From positions 98,848,838 to 98,912,837 of the forward strand of contig NC_084485.1 in NCBI RefSeq assembly GCF_030035675.1: DNA of 64,000 nucleotides, in the 5' to 3' direction. Shown here piece after piece: positions 33,408 to 43,780 of this stretch (positions are counted from its first letter, which is position 1; the number at the start of each line of letters is the position of its first letter). The stretch comes from Rhineura floridana. Taxonomy: Eukaryota; Chordata; Lepidosauria; Squamata; Rhineuridae. The translations under genes and the position numbers were made by a program. Below the pieces are notes generated by a model, which saw only the letters and a list, made by a program, of their open reading frames with translations, was not told the DNA's origin and ran no database searches.

Positions 33408-33554
33408 ATTGTTCTTGAATTACTTAAGAGTTTGATGATCTAAAAACTTTAAAAAGAGGAGAAAAAAACATCCCAAATTCTGAAATATCAGTCAGCTGCA
33501 GAAAATTATTTTTATTACCATGTAAGAAATAATTTTATTAAATTGAACACAATT
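33408..33554 (+). repeat. Left copy of a ~150-bp direct repeat
   Basis: Begins ATTGTTCTTGAATTACTTAA and ends ATTGAACACAATT. It matches 35068-35217 along its whole length with roughly a dozen differences. It lies immediately before the composite repeat. Confidence 0.88.
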
Positions 33555-33555
33555 G

Positions 33556-34084
33556 TTATACAGCCACAAGAGTGGCTGTATACTATAGCCAGCATGGCTT
33601 TTTCACATTCCGCAATGTTAAATGGAAAATACCCCCGCATGCCATTCTGATGATTCCCATAAGCTCATTTCAAAACAAAACCTTACAAAACTTATAGTTC
33701 TGAACTCAGAAACACTCGCTTAACAACCCTGTCAATTTTCATGGCGATACACAAAACAGTCAGAGAGAATAGAGAGTTCAAAGTCTAAAAAGAGAGAAAG
33801 AAACCTCAGAGCCCTTTTGGACTTTTTTCTGCCAGAGTTCTCATGATCTGTTGAAATTCATTAAAAATCACCCATGTTCACAGAGTACCTGTAATCCTAA
33901 TACTGACCTTGCCCCATACTCTGACCTTCATCTACAGCAGTTTAAGTTAAAAAGATGCCTGGTTGATTTTTAATTAATTTAAGAAAGTTTGGCTGGAAGC
34001 CTATTATAATGTGGGGCATGCTCAGTAAGGACCAACTGTCAGTGTTCTAAAAGCCTCACAGCTGCTCGGCTTGGCTAATAAGAG
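33556..34084 (+). repeat. Unclassified composite repeat, copy 2 (left part)
   Basis: Collinear with 4520-5032 from TTATACAGCCAC to the GGCCACACCCAC MITE terminus. The copies have diverged by scattered substitutions and small indels, so neither is recent. Confidence 0.75.
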
Positions 34085-34502
34085 GGCCACACCCACACCA
34101 GACTTGATTTCACTTGAGACAGTCATGGCTTCCCTCAAAGAATCCTGGGAAGTGTAGTTTGTGAAGGGTGCTGAGAGGAGACTCCTATTCCCCTGAGAGA
34201 ATGGTTATCAGTCAGCCATTCTGATTGAAGGTCTGTGAGAGGAACAGGGCATCTCCAAGCAACTCTCAGCACCCTTCACTAACTACACTTCCCAGGATTC
34301 TTTGAGAGAAGCCATGATAAATTCTTTTAAATTGTTTTTAAAAGATGTGTTTTAAAATTTGTATATTTGTTTTTAATGTTTTTAGTTATTGTAAACTGCC
34401 CAGAGAGCTTTGGCTATGGGGTGGTATATAAATACACTAAATAAATAGATAAATAAATAATGATTGTCCAAAGTGTAATAGAGGCCTGGTGTGGATGTGG
34501 CC
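34085..34502. mobile_element. Fold-back MITE with a LINE stub inside
   Basis: Ends GGCCACACCCACACCAGAC and inverted GGCCACATCCACACCAGG. Inner arms share AAAGAATCCTGGGAAGTGTA. A LINE 3' end is inserted at 34318-34460 near the right end. This is the same element that hosts the copia at 5 kb, at the same relative place in the composite. Confidence 0.82.
34318..34460 (+). repeat. LINE 3' stub in MITE
   Basis: TAAACTGCCCAGAGAGCTTT, GGCTATGGGGTGGTATATAA and the tail AAATAGATAAATAAATAA form the 3' end of a LINE. The MITE sequence resumes with TGATTGTCC after it, repeating the TGA that precedes it. Confidence 0.82.
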
Positions 34503-34535
34503 AGGGACAGCTTTGTTTTAAATTTGGGTGGGAGG

Positions 34536-34710
34536 TAGTGTTGCCAGGTTCAATCCCTGAGACTGACCCTGTATCTTTAGGAGAAGAGAAAGTCAGCCAA
34601 GTGCAGGTGTTCTTGCAACAATGTAATGGGAAAAACCACAAGGTAGAATTCTCCCTTCCCCCTGCACAACTTTTAAAGATACAGAAGACATCTTGGTTGC
34701 TAGGCCCAGC
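34536..34710 (+). repeat. Single arm of the hAT MITE family of 37101-37430
   Basis: TTGCCAGGTTCAATCCCTGA through AGTCAGCCAAGTGCAGGTG to TTTTAAAGATACAGAAGACA matches the left arm of the palindromic MITE at 37101. The right arm is missing. The copy at 9.3 kb lacks this insert. Confidence 0.8.
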
Positions 34711-34769
34711 CTGGTCAGTTTTACCTATCCTAATCATGACTGCATAGGAGTATATCTGATTCAACATCT

Positions 34770-35067
34770 TTGGAGATGGCAGGTGTTGCCACCACTCACC
34801 ATATGCTCAGAGGCACATGTTATCAAATTCTTCCAAGCTACACAGCAAGTGGATTGGACTGTGAAAGACCAACCCAAATTGTGTTTGCATTTTGACAACT
34901 TTGTAGGGCAGTACAATATCTCAGAGAGGAGTTCAGGTCTCCTGCTCCCCTGGTGCATTCACTATAGCTGCCCAATTTTCCTGCTTTTTAAAGTTTGGTA
35001 GAAATATCTTTGGGCTATAGGTACATTCTTAAACCACAAGGTTTTTTGTGTATTAGTGAATATATAT
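34770..35067 (+). repeat. Unclassified repeat R, third copy
   Basis: From GGAGATGGCAGGTGTTGCC to GTATTAGTGAATAT it matches 10912-11207 closely, including both CACCATATGCTC and GACCAACCCAAATTGTG. Confidence 0.82.
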
Positions 35068-35217
35068 ATTGTTCGTGAATTACTTAAGAGTTTGATGATC
35101 TAAAAACTTTAAAAAGAGGAGAAAAAAAACTATCCTGAATTCTGAAATATCAGTCAGCTGCAGAAAATTATTTTTAATTTCCGTGTAGGAAATAATTTTA
35201 TTGAATTGAACACAATT
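35068..35217 (+). repeat. Right copy of the ~150-bp direct repeat
   Basis: Matches 33408-33554. The two copies bracket about 1.5 kb of composite repeat, MITE, hAT arm and repeat R. Confidence 0.88.
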
Positions 35218-35239
35218 TTATATACACACATATATATAT

Positions 35240-35880
35240 ATAAACGTAATTGTGATTAACCAAACAGTTTTAAAAGCAACAAACAGAACTTCACTCAAGC
35301 TTGCTCTGGATCCCTTTAAGGATTCCGTTAATCACCTAAAAATATATATGAATGTAATTGTGATTAACCAAACAGAGGTTTTTATTATATTAACAAAACG
35401 TTTCAGCTTCCGCCTTCATCAGCTGCCAACATACAAATGCTGTTACCAAGGTGGCAGTTATAGAGCTTTGAGGATGGAATGCTCAGAGGGGCTTCATTTG
35501 CAGAAGCTAAGTAGTGGTGGTACTGTCCTCCAGGTTCAGGCCATGTGGTGCCAATGTGTCCAGAGAGTAAATCCAAAAGTTCTCCCTTTTAGTCAATGCT
35601 GCTGGATCTGCTGGCATCTCTATCGCTGTAATGGAAAAGTCCAACAGGCTGTGACCCTCGATGTTAAAATGCTTTGCAACTGGTTGCTCCACTTTTTTTG
35701 TCAAGATTGCCGACTTGTGGTTCCTGATGCAAAATTCAGTAAAATGTGCAGCTGTATCCTTAGCTGATTTTATGAAAATTGTTTTAGGTGCTGTAGGTAA
35801 TCATCTTGTGGATATACTTTGCTTATTAGTATTTTATGTCATTGCTGGAAAAAGTAAACTCATTAGACTCTAAATATCAG
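35240..35880 (-). mobile_element. Penelope-like element, 3' part with GIY-YIG remnant
   Basis: The minus strand encodes VAKHFNIEGHSLLDFSITAI and KRENFWIYSLDTLAPHGLN, the conserved end of the Penelope-type GIY-YIG endonuclease. Just upstream TAAHFTEFCIRNHKSAIL is readable. Downstream is a non-coding part in which GTAATTGTGATTAACCAAAC occurs twice (about 35248 and 35353), like the repeated terminal segments of these elements. The reverse transcriptase is absent and frame breaks occur upstream, so the copy is dead. Confidence 0.78.
35400..35422 (-). ncRNA. Hammerhead-ribozyme-like core in the Penelope remnant
   Basis: On the minus strand CTGATGA is followed by a short GGC-GGAA-GCT hairpin and GAAAC, the order of the hammerhead catalytic core. 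Penelope-like elements are known to carry such ribozymes in their terminal repeats. One extra A sits between CTGATGA and the hairpin and one pair is G-T, so this copy may not fold into an active form. Confidence 0.5.
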
Positions 35881-36404
35881 TTATATATTCCTAACATTAT
35901 AACATTTCAAAGTTTCAATTTTAAATCATTCATTTAACTAACGCATGTAGAACTCTTATCTGTTTGGCAGGTATGTTTTATTTCTTTTTAAAACGTAGAG
36001 GCTATTTTTCAAACAAAAAGTTTCATAAAGTGGCTCACAACAATTCATTCCAACAAATAAACAGAAACACAATTTAAAACCAAATAGTTGCTTCATTGTT
36101 GGAGTCTGATTCCCAAAAGTAAAATGGCTGTCGCTAAAGTGAACAAGTTGCAGTCATGTACATCTGTAGAGGGGGAACATCTGTATGTTTGTGTCTGATT
36201 TGTGTGCTACTGCATGTAGCTGCATGTATTTATGTATCTGATATTCTTCATCTATTTAAATATTTCTGCATTGTTCACTTGATGTACCGTCTGTGATAAC
36301 AACAATGGACTAAGTTTCTGGGTTTTGTAAGCCGCACTCTTTCAGGTTTAGTTATCTTCCCACCCACTCCTCGGCTAAACAAAAGTGAAATATACTATAT
36401 GGCT

Positions 36405-36528
36405 AGTACATCACCAGGCAAGGCTGAGAAAGACACCTGCCTGTGAAGTCTCTGCCAGTTAATGTAGGCAATACTGAGCAAGATAGACCAATGATCTGAC
36501 TTAATGTGGGGCAGCTCCCTATGTTTAA
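36405..36528 (+). repeat. tRNA-Ala-derived SINE, 3' two-thirds
   Basis: CACCTGCCTGTGAAGTCTCT, AATACTGAGCAAGATAGACC and GGCAGCTCCCTATGTTTA match the body of the SINE at 4309. The tRNA head is missing. Confidence 0.78.
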
Positions 36529-36687
36529 CTGAAGAAAATGATTGACATTGGAATCCAGCAGTCTGTTGCTTTAACACAACCAGGGATGCATTGTTCCTGC
36601 TATAAGTGATCTATTTTTCTACCTTCCCCATATAAAGGAGGTCCCGAGCGCTTGCAAGTGAAACCTTCTTTTCTTATGCCTCATTGC

Positions 36688-37003
36688 CAGTGGTGGCTGG
36701 TGCCCATTAGGACTGTCAGGGCAGGAGGGAGTGAAATGAATAGTAGATGGAGCCAGGGCTCATGATGGGCAGAGCCAGAGCCAATGGTAGGCAGAGCTAG
36801 CTAATTTTAGCTTTGTCCCCATCCTCCCCTCTGTTGAGTTCTACAGGAGCAACAACTCTGACAGTAAGGAGGAGGAAGATGCCAGGCGGTGCCTGGCCCT
36901 GGGTTAGTTGTAAGTAAAAAGGCAGGCAGACGGAGGCCGGCTGAGGGCAGGTGGAGGTTGGTGGGGTACTGCCCCACTTACACTAATAGGCAAGCCTCCA
37001 CTG
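36688..37003. mobile_element. hAT-type MITE (CAGTGGWGGCTGG family), copy 1
   Basis: Ends CAGTGGTGGCTGGTGCCCAT and, inverted, CAGTGGAGGCTTGCCTATTA. The flanks are CTCATTGC (36680-36687) and CTCACTGC (37004-37011), an 8-bp target duplication with one mismatch, the size made by hAT transposases. Confidence 0.87.
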
Positions 37004-37100
37004 CTCACTGCCCTGATGTTAAAGGAACAAGTAGTGCTTCTGAGTGATAAACTAGAACCATAGCTGACATTTTATTTATCTGATAAATAAGGGTTCCTAT

Positions 37101-37430
37101 TAGGGTTGCCAGGTTCAGGGCCTGAGACTGATCCTGTATCTTTAGGAGAAGAGAAAGTCAGCCAAGTGCAGGTGTTCTTGCAACACTATAATGGGAAAAA
37201 CCACAAGGTGGAATTCTCTGCTTCCCCCTGTTTTAAAGATACAGAAGACTTCTTGGAGGCTGGGTCTGGCAACCAAGAGGACTTCTGTATCTTTAAAAGT
37301 TGTGTAGGGGGAAGGGAGAATTCCACCTTGTGGTTTTTCCCATTACAGTGTTGCAAGAACACCTGCACTTGGCTGACTTTCTCTTCTAAAGATACAGGAT
37401 CAGTCTCAGGCCCTGAACCTGGCAACCCTA
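37101..37430. mobile_element. Palindromic hAT-type MITE with exact 8-bp TSD
   Basis: The left arm TAGGGTTGCCAGGTTCAGGG is mirrored by CCCTGAACCTGGCAACCCTA at the right end, and the pairing continues for about 150 bp per arm with a short centre. GTTCCTAT occurs exactly on both sides (37093-37100 and 37431-37438). No reading frame is conserved, as expected for a non-autonomous element. A single arm of this family is at 34536. Confidence 0.95.
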
Positions 37431-37438
37431 GTTCCTAT

Positions 37439-39629
37439 AGCTTAAGTAAGAAAACACTAAAAGACAACTTGAGAAAAATAGCTGTAACCTTTTCTTTAAC
37501 ACATCACTTTTATCTTGGTGTTTGTAAAAGAGAAGGGAAGTTAAATTAAAGGAAGCTATGTACATAAAGCTATTTTTAAAAACTGTTATTGTCAATGCAT
37601 GATTGCTAAACAGCATTGATTAGCAATGGTTCAATGGTTTACACCATTAAAAACAAAGTGAAATCCAGCCAAGCAATAAAACCCGGTGCAATGAAACTAG
37701 CAATCAATAGTGACAAAATCAAGCCCAAGCCTTAATATCTATCAGCAAACAAGGGGTCTCAAGACTTGTTTTTATCTGTCTCCCAAACAGAAGAAAATAT
37801 CAGAGCCAAATCGATGTTCTAGTGGAGGACCTTCCGCAATATGTGTGTATGGTGGGGGGAAGCAACTGAAAAGGCTCTGCACTTAGTGAAAACTAATCTT
37901 GCGTCTACAAAAGGTGGGACCTGGAGCTGGGCCTAACTTAGCAGATCTTAAAAGACTGGGGCAAGGGGTTGATGTGGGAGGAAATATCAAATCCTTCTGT
38001 CACAAGCCCTGCTCCCTTATGAGTCCAATTTGCAAATATTGGACATCAATCACAAAGCTAGTATTTAATGCAATCCTTTACAAAATATTTTAAATGTTTA
38101 ACCCAGTCTTCAAACCAATAACAAAATCAACACATGATACTCCAGATGATAAAAGAATTCCCTCTGTCAGACTTTATATGACTTTAAATTTGTTTGTGGG
38201 TGGGGCTTTTTTTAAACCACTACTGTTTTTGTGTGTGTGCGAGACCATGAGGTCATATTAGGGAAGACAACAAAGGTTATCTACTTTAAAACAGTATGAA
38301 GGTATATTTTTCCCACTACAGCTTGTTAGAATACTGCCAATAAACCAGAGGCATTTTATCCTGTCAAATGTATAGGTGCCTTTTGAAACCTTTGTTGACT
38401 TTAATGAGTTGTTTTTTTTTAAAAAGGGGTGGGTGGGAGAACTTAAAAGTATGCAACACTGGCAATAAACTAGTTTGTGTATACATTTTCAACTCTTTTC
38501 CTTCTTTTTTGGTTTCTTTCCCACCCTGTAATCTTCCAATTTTCACTGCCAGAAATCAAACCTCTGCAATTTTCCACACAGCACCAAATAAACACAGACC
38601 ATTGATCTTGGCTTTGGGTCAAGGCAGCTTCCTTTACCCAGCAGGAGTCACTCTTGGGCAATCCATTTCAGGCTACTTTTGGTCTTTCACTCACTTTACC
38701 TTTCTCTTGTTATTCTGAAGAATTTATAACTGCCCAGAACTCAACTCCAGAACCTATTTCATGGTATATTAACACATTTGCTTTCAAGCTTGGCCAAGGA
38801 TGTAGTTGTCCAGGGTCTCAGGAGGTCTTAGAACCCTTACTTTTTTGTGAGCCAGGTCCCAGCAGGGTGTCTATGTCTCCAGCATGCTATGAGTCACTCA
38901 GCATGAAAGGGGAGTGTGGAGTCTTTTAACTTGCTTCCCTGTCCTTTCCTGCTGATTAGAGCCAATCAGAGTGAAAGGAGGTGAGTCAGCCACTAAGAAG
39001 ATTAGGTCCTAGGGACATTTGTTGTTGTGGGAGAAGGCACACACAGGAAGGACTGAATATTATGGAAACAACGATGGAGACAACCATGGAGAGCAAGCAA
39101 GTGAGTGACGGTGTTTACAAAGGAGGAGGGTAGATACTACCAGGACAAAGGGAGATAAAGGAAAGTGGAAAAGAAGGTGGGAGGGAAAACTTGGGCTGAA
39201 GAAGGGTCTCTCTCTCCCTCTCTCTGCTGCGCATGCTGCTGTTTGTTAACAAAGCCCTCATTCTCATCCCAGCAGCTAAAAGACAGGGAGGGGGAAGGTA
39301 TGTGGTTTTGTGCCGGCCCAAAGCCAGGACTGGGGAGGAGGAGGAGGAGGAGAAGAGAGATATTTTCTAGCATGGGGGAGAAATTTGTGTGATGGTGTTT
39401 CAGCTTTTAATGATGATGTGTATATCTGTAGTGTGCATGGTAAGGGGAAAAGCAAATGAATATAGCTAAGAATGTGTGTGTGGTGCAGTCAACACCAGAG
39501 GCTAGGATTTGGAATTTCCACGCTTAAGTTTCCTCCTAAAGTTCATAAGCTCTGTCCAAATGCAGTTACTCTGAGTCTTAATATAGCAGCCAAGAAGGGA
39601 AATTCAGCAAAAGAAGTTCCTTACCTTAC
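37439..39629. other. No gene seen
   Basis: Unique-looking DNA. Around 38940-39400 the composition becomes more GC- and purine-rich, with a GGA microsatellite at 39335-39355. The frames there on both strands are compositional. No promoter-linked gene was found. Confidence 0.5.
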
Positions 39630-39725
39630 ACCTTAAATTTGTATACTTGTTTTTAATTGTTGTAAACAGCCAAGAGAGCTTCTGTTATGAGGCGGTATAT
39701 AAAAGCAATTAATTAAATAAATAAT
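39630..39725 (+). repeat. LINE 3' stub
   Basis: TTGTAAACAGCCAAGAGAGC, ATGAGGCGGTATATAAAAGC and the AATTAATTAAATAAATAA tail are the 3' UTR of the same LINE group as 34318. Confidence 0.8.
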
Positions 39726-40769
39726 TGATGCTAATGATGAAAAACTACCTGACTGAATGGGCTAAAACCTCTTGCATTTTCTAACACTCTAGGTATGTGT
39801 GAGAGGGGTTGATACAAGGCAATAGGAGAAGGGGTGGAAAAATCCCTTGCTGCCTTGTAGAAGGTAGCATAGTTCAAAATGTTACAAATTCCTACACAAA
39901 ATGAGTAGCCTGCTTAGAGAATGTGAATTCATTCATTTAGGAAAAACAGGCTTTGTCTTAACCAAGCAGCAAAAAAGCCCCCAGAGAAAGAAGAGGGGAG
40001 CATTTATCGCTGCAAGGCTTTCTAGGTCAGTTATGCAGGTCCCAATGAGCATCAAACTGGAAGCAAACTTTTATTAGTTCCTGCAAAATGCCAACCTGTG
40101 GAGATTGAGAATTATGCAACTGAAGAATAAGAAACAGTGAATCCTGATGATAGCATTCCATCTACATCATCAAGCAATTTGGTAGCAGCTGGAAATGAAC
40201 ATGTAGACATTGAATTCAGTAATTCAAGCAATATGTCTGACAGTGAGAAAGGACAAAGGGTGACTGTGATAGAGAAGCAGAAAGCAGTATTCAAGCCTGA
40301 CCAGATTATACTATAATCTTATAAGGGGGCATGGCTGTAAGGGGCATGGCTGTGACTATTATGAAGGGATCCTGCACTTCTAAATTTGCCACTAAAGAAG
40401 GTCAACATTGCAGCCTCTTTTCCAAACGTCGTTCGTGTTCTATAGAGAGATCATGATAGGCAAGTTATCTCTCACTGAAGGAAACATACCTTACAAATTT
40501 ATCTCACAGTTAGATTTATGTGATTTTCAGGGTAGGGCTGAAGAACCCATTTCAGAACTTAGTTTCAGCTGAGGTTAGCTGGTAATGAGTGAAAAGTTAA
40601 TGCCAAAGCTTACATGAGAACAGCCTAGCCTTGTGATGCAAACATTCCTAAATTGTGGTAGAGTCTGGGAGCCAGAAGGCCAGGTATTATTTATTTATAC
40701 CAGGCATGGCCAATCCAATCAGCTTCATGCTGATTGCTGATAGTGCGTGCAGATGTTGGAGATCCATAG
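39726..40769. other. No gene seen
   Basis: No supported gene. GGGGGCATGGCTGTAAGGGG near 40325 might be the end of a DNA transposon. Confidence 0.5.
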
Positions 40770-40934
40770 CAGCAGCGGCTGGTGACTCCATGTCAGTGGT
40801 GCAGTGGAATTGGCTTTGGGTTTTAGTCTGAACATTCGAAGTGTGTGATACCTTGGACAGCTCCTTGAAAGTTCAGACTAAAACCTGGAGCAGATTCCAC
40901 TGCCCCACTGACATAAAGCCACCAGCCTCCACTG
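40770..40934. mobile_element. hAT-type MITE (CAGTGGWGGCTGG family), copy 2
   Basis: About 65-bp inverted arms. CAGCAGCGGCTGGTGACTCC pairs with CAGTGGAGGCTGGTGGCTTT read from the right, and the arms end at GGTTTTAGTCTGAAC on both sides of a ~35-bp centre. The flanks ATCCATAG and CTCCACAG agree at 6 of 8 positions. Confidence 0.88.
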
Positions 40935-40999
40935 CTCCACAGTCTAAACACATACCACATTTTGTCAATTATCATCTCTTTTGCTGTATTTACATTGTT

Positions 41000-41132
41000 C
41001 TGTTCCATTTGAAATGATTTAAAATGTTTTATAATTGTAATTATTTTATCTATTTTATATATTGAATATTTTATTGTTGTAACCTGCCCTGGGATATAAT
41101 GAAGGGTGGGTAAGTAATTTAATAAATAATAT
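41000..41132 (+). repeat. LINE 3' stub
   Basis: TTGTTGTAACCTGCCCTGGG followed by GGGTGGGTAAGTAATTTAAT and AAATAAT is a degraded 3' UTR of the Vingi/Rex1-like LINE group. Confidence 0.7.
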
Positions 41133-42887
41133 TGTCTGTGGTAACTAACTAGCTAGGTCCCATGATGGTCTTGGTTCAAGCCTTTGACACATTAAGCCTG
41201 CAATCCTAAACACACTTGCTGGGGAGTGACCATGTTTGCACACTTCACTTTTGAGTAAACTTCCATAGGACTGCACCGTGAAAGGAGACATTTGGTCACC
41301 TGTTGTCTTCATGTATGTGTTCTGATGAACACTGCCATTCTCCACAATCTGTATGTATTAGTCCTGAGAAAAAAATTATATCGAATTCTAGTGGGTAGGG
41401 TTATTATGTACAGAAAGTGGTTACCCATTTAATAGTAATCATTATCATGATGTTAGACGTTCACTTAACCATGATATCAATGGGAGGATTCTGTAACACA
41501 CACAAACTTTCCTCAATCACATTACCCTAATTTATTTATTTTATTAAAAGCCCACAATACTTGGTAATATGCCAGTATTAGTTGTAGTGTGGATGTTTTG
41601 ACAAGGATCCTACAGAGCCCTGCTTGTGTTCTGAATAATATTTTTGTTTAATTCATTTACTCATTCCCATTCCAGAGCTTTGAGATTTACAAGAAAGAAT
41701 GTTTTTATAGGGTAGTCCTATATGGCTGCTACATTAAACAGGCACTCTAGTGGTTTGCTAAAGTAGTCAGTAAATCAGTCTGCCTACCAGTCCCCTTAGG
41801 GTTTTTTAAACCTGTGTTTTCAAATGGAAAATTACCTAGCATAAAGTAATTATCATCCCTATTTAAAGGCAATAGGACTTCTTTGGGGTTCAGTTTCATA
41901 CACGTCAAAGGCCCTGGACCTTGAATGAAAGAACATGTAACATGAAAGTATGCACATATACATTTACAGGCAATTGCTGTGATTGCTTGAGATTGCTTGG
42001 TAGCTCCTAAAAGTTGATGAACACCACTTTGTGCAACCTTTGAATAGAGTGACAGTAAAGAAATTGCATGAATAAAATAAAGGGATGAATAAAAGCAGGT
42101 TATTACATAGCAGTAATAAACACAATTATATGCAGGTTCTTCCACATGAATATGAGTAAGCGTGAACCTCTTAATGTTTGCATGTAAGACTTTCAGGACC
42201 CTGTCTGAATATGTGGACTGGCTCAATGGCAAATGTGTCCAGAAAATGTTGGTAGCAAACTTTTAGATTATACAGAAGTTTTCTTTAGAGCAGAAGTTTT
42301 AAAAAATAATTCTACACGTCCAGCCTACCGTAATCCCAGTTTTTTTAATACAACAGTAAGTGAGCACATATTGTGTACATTGGATTACATTGGATTTGAC
42401 GGGCAGATCAGACTACACACACATCTTGGAACACGGTAACAAAACCTTTCAGCAAGATTTAAGATACTGAAGATAACAAATACAAAGTGGATTGCCAAAA
42501 TATAAAGTAGATTGCCAAGCTGTCTGTGCAACTAAATTGAAAAGGTACAGTCTAATTTCTTTCCAATCTTTTTTTCCCCAGACTGAGTCTGTATTCAGAG
42601 CCACTGTGTCCAAACAGAGCTAGAGATCTATCTCCAGAAAGACTATTTAATGAGTTGAACTATAATGGCTGCTGGAGCAATCACTAGGTAGTACATGCGC
42701 AGTTGCTTCCAGCACACAATGCAGGTCAATGACGCCATCTACTTGTGTCACCATGCTGGAGTGTCAGTATGCTGGAGGCCTCTGTGTATGCAACAAGACT
42801 TCCATCCTGCATGTCATTTCTATTATTTATCTGTGTGTGTGATAGAAAGAAGTATATAGCGCTATATTTGGAGGTCCTTCCATATAT
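41133..42887. other. No gene seen
   Basis: AT-rich DNA. The 161-codon minus frame at 41747-42232 has no recognisable domain, low-complexity composition and no neighbours that would support it. I treat it as chance. Confidence 0.5.
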
Positions 42888-43780
42888 GGATAGGGATATA
42901 TATTATTTAAATTGTTTGCCTCTTCTCAAGGCAGTTTGCAACATAAAACAATAGATAATATAAACAATAAATATAAAATTCACCGCAAAACAATTCCTTC
43001 CAAAATCAGCAGTAAAATAGGAGCAACAGTTCAAACAACTTAGAAGCATAAAGGCAAATCATTATCAATTAAAGGAGGCTGTTAACATCCAGGTCTTTAA
43101 GAGCCCATATAAATCCAGTTGGCAACAGAGCCAAATATACTTTCCTTGGGAGGGAATCCCACAGTGATGGGCCCAACTCTGAGAAGAGCCTAACTTTTGT
43201 AGGGATGAGCAAATCTGTCAGTTCACTCAGTTTCTCCTTTTTCTAGTTTTAAATTCAGTTGTCTACATTTCCAAATGTTTGCAATTTTTTTAAAAAAATC
43301 TTTATAAACACCTATTTGTGTGCAGTTTTGCCTAATTACACATTTTTTGCAAAGCTATTTCCCCTAAAATTATGCATTTTTGTATGTTGTTTTCACCAAT
43401 ATATAACCTTGCCACATCCCATTTAGGGCTTTAAATGTGACAACCAGCACATTGATTTGGGCCTAGAGGCACACTGGCAACAAGTGTAACTGATACAGAA
43501 TTGATATTATATGCTCAGCCTTCTTGGTCCTCACAGGCAACCAAACACTTGCATGATGCTCCAGCTGAAATGTCCACACTGCCTTCAAAGGCAGCCACAT
43601 ATAGAGTGTCTTGCAGTAGTCCAGTCTGAGTCTAATGTAACTGGTACATGAATGACTGTAGCAAGCTCTGCTTTCTCCAGAGAGGGAGCACAGCTGGTAA
43701 ATCAGCCCAGGCTGGTTGAATGAATAGGCAATGTATAAAAAGAAGTATATATCAAAAAATCCTCATGATTACTATCTGCA
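42888..43780 (-). mobile_element. Old LINE 3' half, interrupted by an AT-rich repeat
   Basis: The minus strand shows CACTGTGGGATTCCCTCCCA (the SLWNSLP-type region) and CTGGACTACTGCAAGACACT (the RLDYCNALY-type region) of the LINE family at 30245. Many frame breaks are present. An unrelated AT-rich repeat separates the halves at about 43205-43415. Confidence 0.75.
43205..43415. repeat. AT-rich dispersed repeat with ~35-bp internal periodicity
   Basis: Flanked by LINE sequence on both sides. TTTTGCCTAATTACACATTT and TTTCCCCTAAAATTATGCAT recur in the form seen at 51000-51330, so this is a separate mobile unit that landed in the LINE. Confidence 0.6.

Noticed and set aside
39115-39392. GC-rich region with frames on both strands, considered as a promoter or first exon
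   Set aside because: The frames are driven by GGA and CTCTCC microsatellites. There is no splice-supported continuation and few CpGs.
41747-42232. 161-codon open frame on the minus strand
   Set aside because: No domain, no codon bias, no start context or neighbours, and composition typical of AT-rich non-coding DNA.
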